From: RBG-16-66-20 sp040752005
Lineage (GTDB): Bacteria > Pseudomonadota > Gammaproteobacteria > Burkholderiales > SG8-39
Direction: 5' to 3'
Assembly (NCBI GenBank): GCA_040752005.1
Contig: JBFMFX010000020.1
Coordinates: 13,154-77,153, forward strand
DNA: 64,000 nucleotides
A program made the position numbers and the translations under genes. The notes beneath the pieces are model-generated. The model was not told the DNA's origin and did not search any database. It was given only the letters and a program-made list of their open reading frames with translations. The first letter of the stretch is position 1, and each line of letters opens with the position of its first letter. This document shows, one piece after another, positions 43,659-56,337 of this stretch.

Positions 43659-45503
43659 ATGAGCGCCCGAGCCGCGCTGGCCGCAGCGACTGCGCGCCAG
43701 TTCCTATCCGGCAACGAAGCCGTCGCGTACGGCGCCTGGGAGGCCGGGGTGGAAGTGGCCGCCGCCTACCCCGGCACTCCGTCCACCGAGATCCTGGAGA
43801 CGCTCGCCGCATGCCCCGGCGTGTACGCCGAGTGGTCCACCAACGAAAAAGTGGCCCTGGAAGTCGCGCTCGGGGCCTCGATGGTCGGCCGGCGCGCGAT
43901 CGCCGCAATGAAGCACGTGGGCCTGAACGTCGCCGCCGATTCGCTGATGACGATGGGGCTGGTCGGAGTCAAGGGCGGCCTCGTTGTGGCGGTCGCCGAT
44001 GACGTCGGCTTCGCCTCCTCGCAGAACGAGCAGGACTCGCGTTTCTGGGGCCGGTTCATGCACCTGCCGGTGCTGGAGCCTGCGGATGCCGCCGAAGCCT
44101 ACGAGATGGCACGCGAGGCGTTCGCGCTCTCGGAACGCTTCGAGGTGCCGGTGCTGCTGCGGCTCACCACGCGCGTTTCGCATGTGAAGCGCGCGGTCGA
44201 GGTCTCCGGCCGCCGCGAGGCGCCGGATCCCGCACGCCACGGCTACTCGAAAGACGCTGAGCGCTGGGTGATCACCCCAAATCACGTCGGCCGGCGCCTC
44301 CAGATCCGCGCCGCGCGCGACCGGGCGCTCGCCGAGGAAACGCTCAAGTCACGCTGGAACGCCGTTCGGCCGGGAAGGGACCGGCGCGTGGGCTTCATCG
44401 CCTCCGGGGTCGCCTGCCATGTCGTGCGCGAGGCGTTTCCGGATGCGCCGCTCCTCACGCTCGGTTTCTCGCACCCGCTGCCGGTGCCGCTCGCCGCGGA
44501 GTTTGCGCTCGGCTGCGACCGGGTGCTGGTCGTCGAAGAGGTCGAGCCGATCATGGAGCAGGAGCTGCGCGCAGCCGGCGTCCCGGTGCACGGCAAGGAG
44601 GTGCTGCCGCTGCAGGGCGAGATCACGGCGCCGGTGCTCGAGCGCGCGGTCGCGCGGCTGCTCGGCGGCCCGCGATCCGACGCGCCGGAGTCCCGGCGCC
44701 CGGCGCGCGTCTTTCCCCGCCCGCCGACGCTGTGCGCCGGTTGCCCCTACATGGGCGTGTATTTCTGGCTCGGGCAGCTCAGGGACGCGGTGGTGTGCGG
44801 CGACATCGGCTGCTATTCGCTCGGATGCAGCGAGCCGTGGAACGCGATGGATTCGATCATCGCCATGGGCGCCTCGCTCGGCGTCGCGCACGGCATGGCG
44901 AAGGCGTTCGAGGGCGACCCGAAGGCGAAACCCGTGCTCGCGGTGATCGGGGACTCGACCTTTCTGCACACCGGAATGCCCGCGCTCGCCAACCTGACCT
45001 ATCAGGGCGCGAACGTCACGGTGCTGCTGCTTGACAACCGCTCGACCGCGATGACCGGCGGACAGGACAACCCCGGCACCGGACGCAGGCTGGACGGTTC
45101 GCCCGCGCCGCGGCTCGATTTCGCGGAAATCGCCCGCGCGCTCGGGGTGCGCGCCGAGCGCATCCGCAGGGTGGATCCCTACGAGCTGCCGACCGTCCTT
45201 CGCGTCCTGCGCGAGGAGATGAAGGCGCCCGAGCCTTCGGTGATCATCGCCAGCCGCCCATGCGTGCTCGGCAAGGACTTCGAGCGCCGCCCGCCGCTTG
45301 CCGTGCTGCAAGACCGTTGCAACGGCTGCGCGCGCTGCCTCGATGTCGGCTGCCCGGCGATCACGGTGACGCGCCGCGAGCGCCAGAGGCGAGCAACCGG
45401 CAAGGTGGTGGATCTCGCCTGGGTGCGGATCGAGCCATCCGCCTGCACCGGCTGCGAGCTGTGCGCCAAGGCCTGTGCGCGCGGCGCGATCGTCGCGCGA
45501 TGA
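43659..45503 (+). CDS. iorA: Indolepyruvate:ferredoxin oxidoreductase, alpha subunit
   Basis: A 614-residue thiamin-pyrophosphate enzyme subunit that oxidatively decarboxylates aryl pyruvates to aryl-acetyl-CoA with ferredoxin. Seen: AAAYPGTPSTEILETLA, STNEKVALEVALGASMVGRR, the TPP site GDIGCYSLGCSEPWNAMDSI and LAVIGDSTFLHTGMPAL with its Mg-binding GDS, VLLLDNRSTAMTGGQDNPGT, and two C-terminal iron-sulfur motifs, CNGCARCLDVGCP and CTGCELCAKACARG. The arrangement (alpha with TPP and ferredoxin domain) matches IorA. Divergent from an Lrp gene. Confidence 0.93.
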   Translation: MSARAALAAATARQFLSGNEAVAYGAWEAGVEVAAAYPGTPSTEILETLAACPGVYAEWSTNEKVALEVALGASMVGRRAIAAMKHVGLNVAADSLMTMGLVGVKGGLVVAVADDVGFASSQNEQDSRFWGRFMHLPVLEPADAAEAYEMAREAFALSERFEVPVLLRLTTRVSHVKRAVEVSGRREAPDPARHGYSKDAERWVITPNHVGRRLQIRAARDRALAEETLKSRWNAVRPGRDRRVGFIASGVACHVVREAFPDAPLLTLGFSHPLPVPLAAEFALGCDRVLVVEEVEPIMEQELRAAGVPVHGKEVLPLQGEITAPVLERAVARLLGGPRSDAPESRRPARVFPRPPTLCAGCPYMGVYFWLGQLRDAVVCGDIGCYSLGCSEPWNAMDSIIAMGASLGVAHGMAKAFEGDPKAKPVLAVIGDSTFLHTGMPALANLTYQGANVTVLLLDNRSTAMTGGQDNPGTGRRLDGSPAPRLDFAEIARALGVRAERIRRVDPYELPTVLRVLREEMKAPEPSVIIASRPCVLGKDFERRPPLAVLQDRCNGCARCLDVGCPAITVTRRERQRRATGKVVDLAWVRIEPSACTGCELCAKACARGAIVAR

Positions 45504-46099
45504 ACACCTGCATTCTCGTCGCCGGCATCGGGGGTCAGGGCGTGATGACCGCGGCCGAGGCGCTTGCGCGCGCGGCGCTCGCCGCCGGGCTCGAGGCCAC
45601 CAAGACCGAGGTCACCGGGATGTCGCAGCGCGGCGGCATCGTGTGCTCGCAGGTCGTGATCGGCGCGCACGTGGAGGCGAGCGACGTGCGCGCGGGCCAC
45701 GCCGCGCTCCTGCTCGCCTTCGAGGCGGCGGAAGGATTGCGCTGGGTGCATTACCTCGCGCCGCATGGCACGGCGCTGGTGGATCCTTTCCGCGCCGTGC
45801 CGCCGGTCGTTTCTTCCGGGGTTTACGCCTATCCGGAAGATCCGCTCGCCGAGATGCGCGCCGCCGGCGCACACGTCATCGAGGTGGACGCCCGCGCCAT
45901 CGCCGAGCGGCTGGGCGATGCGCGCCTCGCCAACAGCGTGATGCTCGGCGCTGCCGCCGGGTGGCTTCCCTTTGCGGCGGAGCTGCTGCGCGCTCAGGTC
46001 CTCGCGCAGTTCGGTCGCGACCCGCGACTCGCACAAGCGAACGCCCGCGCGTTCGACGCCGGGCGAAATCCGCAGCGCCAGGCCCACGCCACGGCGTAG
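45500..46099 (+). CDS. iorB: Indolepyruvate:ferredoxin oxidoreductase, beta subunit
   Basis: A 199-residue gamma-type subunit. Seen: ILVAGIGGQGVMTAAEAL at the N-terminus, the pyruvate-oxidoreductase gamma signature, then TKTEVTGMSQRGGIVCSQVV and a C-terminal LANSVMLGAAAGWLPF. The ATG at 45500 overlaps the iorA stop (ATGA), so the two subunits are made together. The complex probably drives aromatic amino acid breakdown towards aryl-acetyl-CoA. Confidence 0.92.
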   Translation: MNTCILVAGIGGQGVMTAAEALARAALAAGLEATKTEVTGMSQRGGIVCSQVVIGAHVEASDVRAGHAALLLAFEAAEGLRWVHYLAPHGTALVDPFRAVPPVVSSGVYAYPEDPLAEMRAAGAHVIEVDARAIAERLGDARLANSVMLGAAAGWLPFAAELLRAQVLAQFGRDPRLAQANARAFDAGRNPQRQAHATA

Positions 46100-46112
46100 A
46101 GGCGCCGCCTCC

Positions 46113-46118
46113 TATAAT
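46113..46118 (+). promoter_or_regulatory. -10 element before ppc
   Basis: A perfect TATAAT ends 11 bases before the ppc ATG. The expected transcript would start about five bases before the start codon. No clear -35 hexamer or ribosome-binding site is visible. Confidence 0.45.
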
Positions 46119-46129
46119 CTGCGGCCGCG

Positions 46130-48877
<2,748 letters not shown>

Positions 48878-48887
48878 GCGCCGCGCC

Positions 48888-49889
48888 TCAGGTCGCCAAG
48901 GCGCTCGCGAGTTCGAGCAGATCGGGGGCGAGCGCCGCCCGCCGGCCGACCACGTGGGCAAGCGGCACGAGCGCGACGCGCCCGCGCTGCACGCCCGCCA
49001 TCACCGCCGCGCGCCCGGCGCGCAGCGCTTCGACCGCCGAGGCGCCGAGAACCGAGCCAAGCAGCCGGTCGCGCGCGCTCGGCATGCCGCCGCGCTGCGT
49101 GTGTCCGAGGATGCACACGCGCGCCGGATAGCCGCGGCGCGCGAGTTCGCGCGCAAGGCGCGCCGAGCGCCCGGGCCGTCCGGCCTCGGCCACCACGATG
49201 ATGCTGCTTGTCTTGCCGCGGCGCGCACCGCGCTCGATCGCGGCGCACACCTGCGCGAGCGGCTGGCGGCGCTCGGGCACCAGTATGGTCTCCGCGCCCC
49301 CTGCGATGCCGACGTGCGCGGCGATGAAGCCGGAGGTGCGACCCATCACCTCGACGAGGAAGATCCGCTCGTGCGCGCTCGCGGTGTCGCGGATGCGGTC
49401 AATCGCCTCGACGGCGGTGTTGACGGCGGTGTCGAAGCCGATCGTCTCCTCGGTGCCGGCGATGTCGTTGTCAATGGTGGCCGGAACGCCGGCGACCGCG
49501 ATCCCGGTCTCCTCGTGCAGCCGCAGCGCGCCGGCGAACGAGCCCTCGCCGCCGATCACCACCAGCGCTCCGATGCCGCGCTCGCGCAGGTTGCGCGCTG
49601 CGGCGCGCCGCGCCGCGCGGCGCAGGAATTCGCGCGAGCGCGCGGTCTTCAGGATCGTGCCGCCGTGCTGGATGATGTTGGCGACCGAGGCCGCACCCAG
49701 CGGCTCGATGCTGCCCTCGACGAGGCCGCTGTAGCCCCGCAGCACGCCGTGCACCTCGATCGCGTGGGCGATCGCGTAGCGCACCACGGCGCGGATCGCC
49801 GCGTTCATGCCCGGCGCATCGCCGCCGCTGGTGAGCACCGCGATCGAGGCGAGCGCACGGCGCGCGCGCAGGCGAGGCACCGCGAGCAT
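48888..49889 (-). CDS. pfkA: 6-phosphofructokinase (PfkA family)
   Basis: A 333-residue phosphofructokinase. Seen: IAVLTSGGDAPGMNAAIRAV, GYSGLVEGS, LVVIGGEGSFAGALRL, GVPATIDNDIAGTEETIGFDT with the catalytic TIDND, VEVMGRTSGF and GHTQRGGMPSARDRLL. A glycine at the second site of GGEG favours ATP as donor over pyrophosphate; the usual Asp of GGDGS is Glu. Start ATG at 49889. Many related betaproteobacteria lack PfkA, so its presence beside ppc is notable. The phosphoryl donor would need a test. Confidence 0.9.
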   Translation of the reverse strand: MLAVPRLRARRALASIAVLTSGGDAPGMNAAIRAVVRYAIAHAIEVHGVLRGYSGLVEGSIEPLGAASVANIIQHGGTILKTARSREFLRRAARRAAARNLRERGIGALVVIGGEGSFAGALRLHEETGIAVAGVPATIDNDIAGTEETIGFDTAVNTAVEAIDRIRDTASAHERIFLVEVMGRTSGFIAAHVGIAGGAETILVPERRQPLAQVCAAIERGARRGKTSSIIVVAEAGRPGRSARLARELARRGYPARVCILGHTQRGGMPSARDRLLGSVLGASAVEALRAGRAAVMAGVQRGRVALVPLAHVVGRRAALAPDLLELASALAT

Positions 49890-49906
49890 GGTGCGCTCCT
49901 CGCCGC

Positions 49907-50710
49907 TCAGATGTCGGCGAAATCGCCGTGCCGGCCCTTGCCGGAAGCAAAGCGCGCCGCGCCCGCCGCGCCTTCGGCGACGAAGGCGGGAAAGCCGTTG
50001 TACCACTCCTTGCGCATCGCCTCGCGCACCGAGAGCCCCTGCTGCATGTACACCGAGCGCCGGTCGGCGCGCACGCACACCTGCGGAAAGCGCGCGATCT
50101 CGTACGCCATGCCTTCGGCGAACTCACGCGACGTGCCGTCGGGCACGACGTGCTCGCAGGCGCCGATGCGAAGCGCCTCTTCAGCCGGCACCTTGCGGCC
50201 GGTGAGGATGATCTCCAGCGCCCGCCCGACGCCGACGAGGCGCGGAAGCCGCACCGTGCCGCCGTCCACCAGCGGCACGCCCCAGCGCCGGCAGTAGACG
50301 CCGAAGTACGCCGACTGCTCCATCACCCGCACGTCGCACCACAGGGCAAGCTCGAAGCCGCCGGCGACCGCAGGACCCGCCACCGCCGCGATCACCGGTT
50401 TGTCCAGCTCCAGCCGCGTCGGCCCGAGCGGCCCGCGCGGAATCGCCTTGCGGTCATCGAGCGGATAGTCGATCGCGTGCAGCTCGTCGGGGTCCTTGAT
50501 GAGCGAGGCGCAGTACTTCAGGTCCCAGCCGGCGCAGAAGGCGCCGCCCTCGCCCCAGAGCACCGCTACCGCGGCCTCCGGATCGGCGTCGAACGCCCTG
50601 AACGCCGCGGTGAGCGCATCCGCGCTCTCGGGATCCATCGCGTTCCTCGCCTCCGGGCGCGAATGGATCACCGTCCAGACCTTGCCCTTCTTTTCTATCC
50701 GTACCGCCAT
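49907..50710 (-). CDS. Enoyl-CoA hydratase/isomerase (crotonase) family protein
   Basis: A 267-residue crotonase. Seen: VIHSRPEARNAMDPESADAL, LWGEGGAFCAGWDLKYCASL as the first oxyanion segment, AAVAGPAVAGGFELALWCDV as the second, and RRWGVPLVDGGTVRLPRLVG, the position where hydratases carry their active-site glutamates but which here reads differently (Asp). The C-terminal tail YNGFPAFVAEGAAGAARFA is typical of one acyl-CoA hydratase subgroup. ATG at 50710 is just downstream of metY, whose stop is at 50713. Substrate unknown. Confidence 0.88.
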   Translation of the reverse strand: MAVRIEKKGKVWTVIHSRPEARNAMDPESADALTAAFRAFDADPEAAVAVLWGEGGAFCAGWDLKYCASLIKDPDELHAIDYPLDDRKAIPRGPLGPTRLELDKPVIAAVAGPAVAGGFELALWCDVRVMEQSAYFGVYCRRWGVPLVDGGTVRLPRLVGVGRALEIILTGRKVPAEEALRIGACEHVVPDGTSREFAEGMAYEIARFPQVCVRADRRSVYMQQGLSVREAMRKEWYNGFPAFVAEGAAGAARFASGKGRHGDFADI

Positions 50711-50712
50711 GC

Positions 50713-52008
<1,296 letters not shown>

Positions 52009-52017
52009 CGTCCCTCC

Positions 52018-52527
52018 TTAGCGGAACACGGTGTCGAAGCGCCGGGCGGTGATCACACCGGTCGAAAGGCCCACCACGTCCAGCCCGTAATCCTTCTTGC
52101 CGAAGAAGCGGCAGTGCTCGATCTTGACGCAGCGGTCCATCACCACCTCCATTGCGGCGGCGGCGGCCGCGCGCGCCGCCTCCTCGTTGATGACGCCGAT
52201 CTGCATCCAGAATACCTTCGCGCCGATCGCCTTTGCCTCGGCCACCAGCGGCAGCACCGTCTCGCCGCGGCGGAAGATGTCCACGATGTCCACCGGCTCG
52301 CCGATTTCGGCGAGCGAGCGATAGCAGCGCAGCCCGAGGATCTGTTCGGTGCCCGGGTTCACCGGGTAGATCGTGTAGCCCTTGCTCTTCATGTGAACGA
52401 GCGCGCGGTAACTCGCACGCGTGGGGTTGGCCGACACCCCGACCATCGCGATCCTGCGATAGCGCACGAGAATGTCGCGCGTTCGCGCCGAAAGCCCGCC
52501 CGTCATGATGCCCGCGTAGTTCGCCAT
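52018..52527 (-). CDS. CoA-binding protein
   Basis: A 169-residue Rossmann-like protein of the CoA-binding (YccU-type) family. Seen: YRRIAMVGVSANPTRASYRA, VHMKSKGYTIYPVNPGTEQI, VDIVDIFRRGETVLPLVAEA, WMQIGVINEEAARAA and VVMDRCVKIEHCRFFG. No acetyltransferase or ligase domain is attached. Function is unknown. Its start at ATG 52527 overlaps the end of the crotonase gene by 25 bases, and metY follows nine bases after its stop. Confidence 0.9.
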   Translation of the reverse strand: MANYAGIMTGGLSARTRDILVRYRRIAMVGVSANPTRASYRALVHMKSKGYTIYPVNPGTEQILGLRCYRSLAEIGEPVDIVDIFRRGETVLPLVAEAKAIGAKVFWMQIGVINEEAARAAAAAAMEVVMDRCVKIEHCRFFGKKDYGLDVVGLSTGVITARRFDTVFR

Positions 52528-53417
52528 CCTCTTCCTCCTTTTCTCCGTTTCGCTCCCTGCGAGCGCAGCTCGCGCCCCTCCGGAATCGGCTTGCCGCTGT
52601 CGCGCCACTCGACCGCGGCGCGAAACCCGTGTTTTTCCGCGTAGGTCTTGAACCACAACCCCTCGGGCGAGTGTCGCGCGATGCCGTCAAACAGCGTCGC
52701 GATCATCTGCGTATTCGCCAGCCCCATGTTCTCGTAGGCCTGGTTGATCATCAGCTTGTGCATCATGAGCTGGTTTTTCGGCACCGCCGCCATGCGGCGC
52801 GCGAGCGCCTCGACCGCGGCGTCCAGCTCCTCGGCGGGCACCGCGTCGTACACGAGCCCCCAGGCCTTGGCGGTGCGCCCGTCAATCGTGTCGCCGGTGA
52901 GGAGCATTCTTTTCGCCTTTTCCGCGCCCAGCCGGTAGACCCACATCGCGGTCGTGGGGCAGCCCCAGACGCGCGCCGGCATGTAGCCGATCCTCGCGTC
53001 CTCGGCCATGACGACGATGTCGGCGCACAGCGCGATGTCCGAGCCCCCCGCCACCGCGTAGCCGTGCACCTTGCAGATCACCGGCTTCGCGCTGCGCCAC
53101 AGCGACAGGAAGTCGTCGGTGTTCGCCTTCATGAAGCGGTAGTCCCGCATCGGATCCCACGGCATCGCCTGCGTCCAGCGGTTCTCCGGGTCACCCTCGG
53201 CGAAACGCTTGAGGTCGTAGCCGGCGCAAAAGGCGCGGCCCGCGCCCGAGAGCACGATCACATGGACGCGCTCGTCGGCGTTGGCGGCCTCGACCGCGCG
53301 CCGGATCTCGCGCGGCATGCGCTCGTCAATCGCGTTCAGGCGCGCCGGGCGGTTCAGCGTGATGCGGGCGATGCGCCCGGTGACAGCGTACTTGAGCGTG
53401 GCGAATTTTTGCGGCAT
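52503..53417 (-). CDS. Crotonase-family enoyl-CoA hydratase
   Basis: A 304-residue crotonase. Seen: RITLNRPARLNAIDERMPRE, LSGAGRAFCAGYDLKRFAEG, KVHGYAVAGGSDIALCADIV and RIGYMPARVWGCPTTAMWVY. Its length exceeds the typical 260 because of an insertion around residues 80-105 (PENRWTQAMPWDPMRDYRFM) and an Arg/Lys-rich tail. It is distinct from the crotonase at 49907, with which it shares an operon. GGAGG-like bases precede ATG 53417. Substrate unknown. Confidence 0.9.
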   Translation of the reverse strand: MPQKFATLKYAVTGRIARITLNRPARLNAIDERMPREIRRAVEAANADERVHVIVLSGAGRAFCAGYDLKRFAEGDPENRWTQAMPWDPMRDYRFMKANTDDFLSLWRSAKPVICKVHGYAVAGGSDIALCADIVVMAEDARIGYMPARVWGCPTTAMWVYRLGAEKAKRMLLTGDTIDGRTAKAWGLVYDAVPAEELDAAVEALARRMAAVPKNQLMMHKLMINQAYENMGLANTQMIATLFDGIARHSPEGLWFKTYAEKHGFRAAVEWRDSGKPIPEGRELRSQGAKRRKGGRGWRTTRAS

Positions 53418-53434
53418 CGGTCCTCCCGGCGCGC

Positions 53435-53440
53435 TAGCAT
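53435..53440 (+). promoter_or_regulatory. -10 element before the DsbA-fold isomerase
   Basis: TAGCAT ends nine bases before the ATG at 53449, so the transcript should start within a few bases of the start codon. No ribosome-binding site is visible. Confidence 0.35.
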
Positions 53441-53448
53441 AGCAACCT

Positions 53449-54078
53449 ATGCGTCCGGTGATCCTCTGGTTCGACTTCGTCTCGCCGTTCTCGTACCTCG
53501 CGCTTTTCCGGCTCGCGGAGCTTCCGGCGGACGTCGCGCTGGAATACCGCCCGGTGCTCTTTGCCGGGCTGCTCGGCCACTGGGGCATGAAAGGGCCGGC
53601 GGAGCTTGCGCCCAAGCGCCGCTACACCTACCGTGTGACGCACTGGACGGCAAGGGCGTGGGGCGTGCCGTTCCGCTATCCGGCCGGGCACCCGTTCAAT
53701 CCGCTGCCCTGGCTTCGCCTCGCCATCGCGGCGGGCGCGACGCCGCAGGCGGTGCGCCGAATCTTCGAGTCGCTCTGGACGACGGGCGACGATCCGGCCG
53801 ATGCGGCGCGCCTGGCGGCGCTGGCGAAGGAGTTGGGCGTGGACGAGGCGATGCTCGCGGCTCCGGAAGTGAAGGACACCCTGCGCCGCAACACTGCGGA
53901 GGCCGCCGCGCGCGGCGTCTTCGGCGTGCCGACTTTCGAAGCCGACGGCGAGCTTTTCTGGGGCGCCGACTCGATCGGCTGGCTCACCGCGTTCCTCGCC
54001 GATCCCACGTTCGTGAGGAACCCGGAGATCGAGCGGCTCGACCGGCTGCCGATCTCGGCCGCGCGACGCACCGGCTAG
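53449..54078 (+). CDS. 2-hydroxychromene-2-carboxylate isomerase family protein
   Basis: A 209-residue DsbA-fold, kappa-glutathione-transferase-like protein. Seen: the N-terminal WFDFVSPFSYLALFRLAELP, RPVLFAGLLGHWGMKGPAEL, and C-terminal AAARGVFGVPTFEADGELFW with the cis-Pro loop. In naphthalene degradation such enzymes isomerise hydroxychromene carboxylate with glutathione; close relatives of unknown substrate are widespread. It is the only plus-strand gene here and converges on the CoA ligase, sharing 4 bases. Confidence 0.87.
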   Translation: MRPVILWFDFVSPFSYLALFRLAELPADVALEYRPVLFAGLLGHWGMKGPAELAPKRRYTYRVTHWTARAWGVPFRYPAGHPFNPLPWLRLAIAAGATPQAVRRIFESLWTTGDDPADAARLAALAKELGVDEAMLAAPEVKDTLRRNTAEAAARGVFGVPTFEADGELFWGADSIGWLTAFLADPTFVRNPEIERLDRLPISAARRTG

Positions 54079-55325
54079 GAGTACTTGCGCCGGTCCTCGA
54101 TCACCTTGCCGTCGTTCGGTAGGGTCCCGGGGGCGACGATCTGCACCTCGCCGCGCAGCTTGGTCACGTCGCGGATCGCGGTCACGATCCGCTCGGCAAG
54201 GCCCTCCGCGGGCGCCGCCACCTCGCAGCGAAGCGTCATGCGGTCGGCGCCGGTCTCGCCCTCGACCACCAGCCGGGCGCGCGCGATCTCCGGGAACCGG
54301 CGCATGATCTCGGCCACCTGTTTGGGCGTCACGAACATGCCGCGCACCTTGGTGGTCTGGTCGGCGCGCCCCATCCAGCCGCGGATGCGCGTGTTGGTGC
54401 GCCCACAAGGGCTGGTGCCCGGAAGGATCGCCGAGAGGTCGCCGGTGCCGAAGCGGATGAGCGGATAGTCGCGGTTGAAGCTCGTCACCACGACCTCGCC
54501 CACTTCGCCCTCGGGAACCGGATCGCCGGTACCGGGTCGCACGATTTCGAGGATGAGGCCCTCGTCGAGGATCATGCCCTCGGTGGGCGTTCCGTCGGCG
54601 AGCGCGCTCTCGTAGGCGAGCAGCCCCAGGTCCGCCGTGGCGTAGAGCTGCTGCACGCGGATGCCGCGCGCGCGCATCGCCTCTCGCAGCGCGGGCGGCA
54701 GGTACTCTGCCCCGACCAGCGCTTTCTCCAGGCAGGAGAAGTCAGCCTTCAGCTCGTCGGCCTTTTCGACGATCAGCTTGAGAAAGGAGGGCGTGCCGAT
54801 GAAGCCGTTCGCGCGAAGGTCGCGGATCGTCGTCACCTGAAGCTCGGTCTGGCCGACTCCGGTCGGCACCACCGTGCAGCCGATCGCCGCCGCGCCCGCC
54901 TCCACCATGGCGCCTGCCGGCGTGAAGTGGTAGGCGAACGTGTTCACCGCGAGATCCCCGGGGCGAAAGCCCGCCGCCCAGAGCGCACGGGCGGTTCGCC
55001 ACCAGTCGCGCCCGTGCCCCTCGGGTTCGTAAATCGGCCCGGGCGAGGCGAATATCTTCGCCAGCTTGGCCACCGGCGTGGCATTCAGCCCGCCGAACGG
55101 GCGTTCGCGCGCCTGCAGTTCCGCGAGGTCCGACTTGCGCGTCACCGGCAGTCTTGCGAGCGCGGCGCGCGAGCGGATTTCCGCCGGCTCGACATCGGCC
55201 AGGATCCGCGCCCAGCCGGGCGCATTCCGCTTTGCGTGCGCGATGAGATCGGGCAGCGCCGCCATCAGCGCCGCCTCGCGCTCGGCCGGCGCGCGTGTCT
55301 CCAGCGCGTCGAAGTACTCGGTCAT
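54075..55325 (-). CDS. Phenylacetate-CoA ligase-like AMP-forming ligase
   Basis: A 416-residue adenylate-forming enzyme of the PaaK type, which activates aryl acids to CoA thioesters. Seen: RKSDLAELQARERPFGG, TPAGAMVEAGAAAIGCTVVP, IGTPSFLKLIVEKADELK, VVVTSFNRDYPLIRFGTGDL and RIRGWMGRADQTTKVRGMFV near the C-terminus. It lacks the canonical paaK P-loop wording in the first third, so the substrate is open. ATG at 55325 is downstream of livF, from which a hairpin separates it. Confidence 0.85.
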   Translation of the reverse strand: MTEYFDALETRAPAEREAALMAALPDLIAHAKRNAPGWARILADVEPAEIRSRAALARLPVTRKSDLAELQARERPFGGLNATPVAKLAKIFASPGPIYEPEGHGRDWWRTARALWAAGFRPGDLAVNTFAYHFTPAGAMVEAGAAAIGCTVVPTGVGQTELQVTTIRDLRANGFIGTPSFLKLIVEKADELKADFSCLEKALVGAEYLPPALREAMRARGIRVQQLYATADLGLLAYESALADGTPTEGMILDEGLILEIVRPGTGDPVPEGEVGEVVVTSFNRDYPLIRFGTGDLSAILPGTSPCGRTNTRIRGWMGRADQTTKVRGMFVTPKQVAEIMRRFPEIARARLVVEGETGADRMTLRCEVAAPAEGLAERIVTAIRDVTKLRGEVQIVAPGTLPNDGKVIEDRRKYS

Positions 55326-55407
55326 CGCAACTCCAGGAAACAGGAACGGACCCCGATTTTCGCTCGCCCGGAGCGCGCCACGCATGTGCGCCGATCGGAA
55401 AACGTGG

Positions 55408-55428
55408 TCTGACCCTTTTTCGGTCAGA
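55408..55428. repeat. Hairpin TCTGACC...GGTCAGA at the livF end
   Basis: A 7-bp perfect inverted repeat (55408-55414 and 55422-55428) with a CTTTTTC loop, overlapping the livF stop codon. On the minus strand GGGTCAGA is followed by a few bases and TTTT, so it may attenuate transcription between livF and the ligase. It shares its core with the palindrome at 41917. Confidence 0.55.
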
Positions 55429-56248
55429 GCCAGCGCTTGCGGCGGCGGTAGCTCTTGACGTCGCGAAAGCTCCGGCGCCCGCCGGAGGAAAAGCCGAGGT
55501 AGAACTCCTTGACGTCCTCGTTCTCGGCAAGCGAGCGCGCCTCGCCGTCCATCACCACCCGGCCGTTCTCCAGGATGTAGCCGTAGTCGGCGTACTTGAG
55601 CGCCATGTTCGTGTTCTGTTCGGCGAGCAGGATGCTGACGCCCTCCTTGCGGTTGAGCTCCTTGACGATCTCGAAGATCTCCTCGACGAGTTGCGGCGCG
55701 AGACCCATCGAGGGCTCGTCGAGCAGGATCATCTTCGGCCGCGCCATCAGCGCGCGCCCGATCGCGGTCATCTGCTGCTCGCCGCCGGAGGTGTAGCCGG
55801 CGAGCGACTTTCTGCGTTCCTTGAGGCGCGGAAAATACCGGTACACGCGCTCCAGGTCCTCGCGCAGATCGGCCCCGCCCCGAGTGTAGGCGCCGGTGAG
55901 GAGGTTTTCTTCGACCGTCAGGTGCTGGAAGCAGTGCCGGCCTTCCATCACCTGGACGACGCCCATCCTCACCAGCTCGTTGGGCGTGAGGCGGTCCACC
56001 CGCCGGCCCTGGAAAAGGATCTGCCCCTTGGTGACCTCGCCGCGCTCGGCGCCTAGCAGGTTGGAGACCGCCTTCAGCGTCGTGGTCTTGCCGGCGCCGT
56101 TCGCTCCGAGCAGCGCCACGATCTGGCCTTCCTTCACCTGCAGGCTCACGCCCTTGAGCACCAGGATGACGTGGTCGTAGATCACCTCGATGTTGTTCAC
56201 CTCGAGGATGGGCTGCGCCTGCGACAGGGGTTTCGGCACTGCGGACAT
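55424..56248 (-). CDS. livF: Branched-chain-type ABC transporter ATP-binding protein
   Basis: A 274-residue ATPase, the second of a Liv-type pair. Seen: Walker A LLGANGAGKTTTLKAV, Q-loop/VMEGRHCFQHLTVEENLLTG typical of LivF, signature YTSGGEQQMTAIGRALMARP and Walker B MILLDEPSMGLAPQLVEEIF. The C-terminus is basic (SYRRRKRWL). ATG at 56248 is 89 bases past the livK stop, with a strong terminator between, so it may have its own promoter. Confidence 0.92.
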   Translation of the reverse strand: MSAVPKPLSQAQPILEVNNIEVIYDHVILVLKGVSLQVKEGQIVALLGANGAGKTTTLKAVSNLLGAERGEVTKGQILFQGRRVDRLTPNELVRMGVVQVMEGRHCFQHLTVEENLLTGAYTRGGADLREDLERVYRYFPRLKERRKSLAGYTSGGEQQMTAIGRALMARPKMILLDEPSMGLAPQLVEEIFEIVKELNRKEGVSILLAEQNTNMALKYADYGYILENGRVVMDGEARSLAENEDVKEFYLGFSSGGRRSFRDVKSYRRRKRWL

Positions 56249-56281
56249 GGGAACTCTCGTTCGGTTGGCGCGGGACTGCGT

Positions 56282-56308
56282 AAAAAAACGGCGGGCCGCG
56301 GCCCGCCG
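56282..56308 (-). terminator. Rho-independent terminator after livK
   Basis: A 20-bp perfect palindrome at 56289-56308 (CGGCGGGCCG and its mirror) followed, on the minus strand, by seven T residues (56288-56282). It lies 30 bases past the livK stop, so transcription from the ligase-livGHM-livK side should largely end here. Confidence 0.9.
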
Positions 56309-56337
56309 TCGCCTCCGGCGCGCCTACGCCGAATCGC

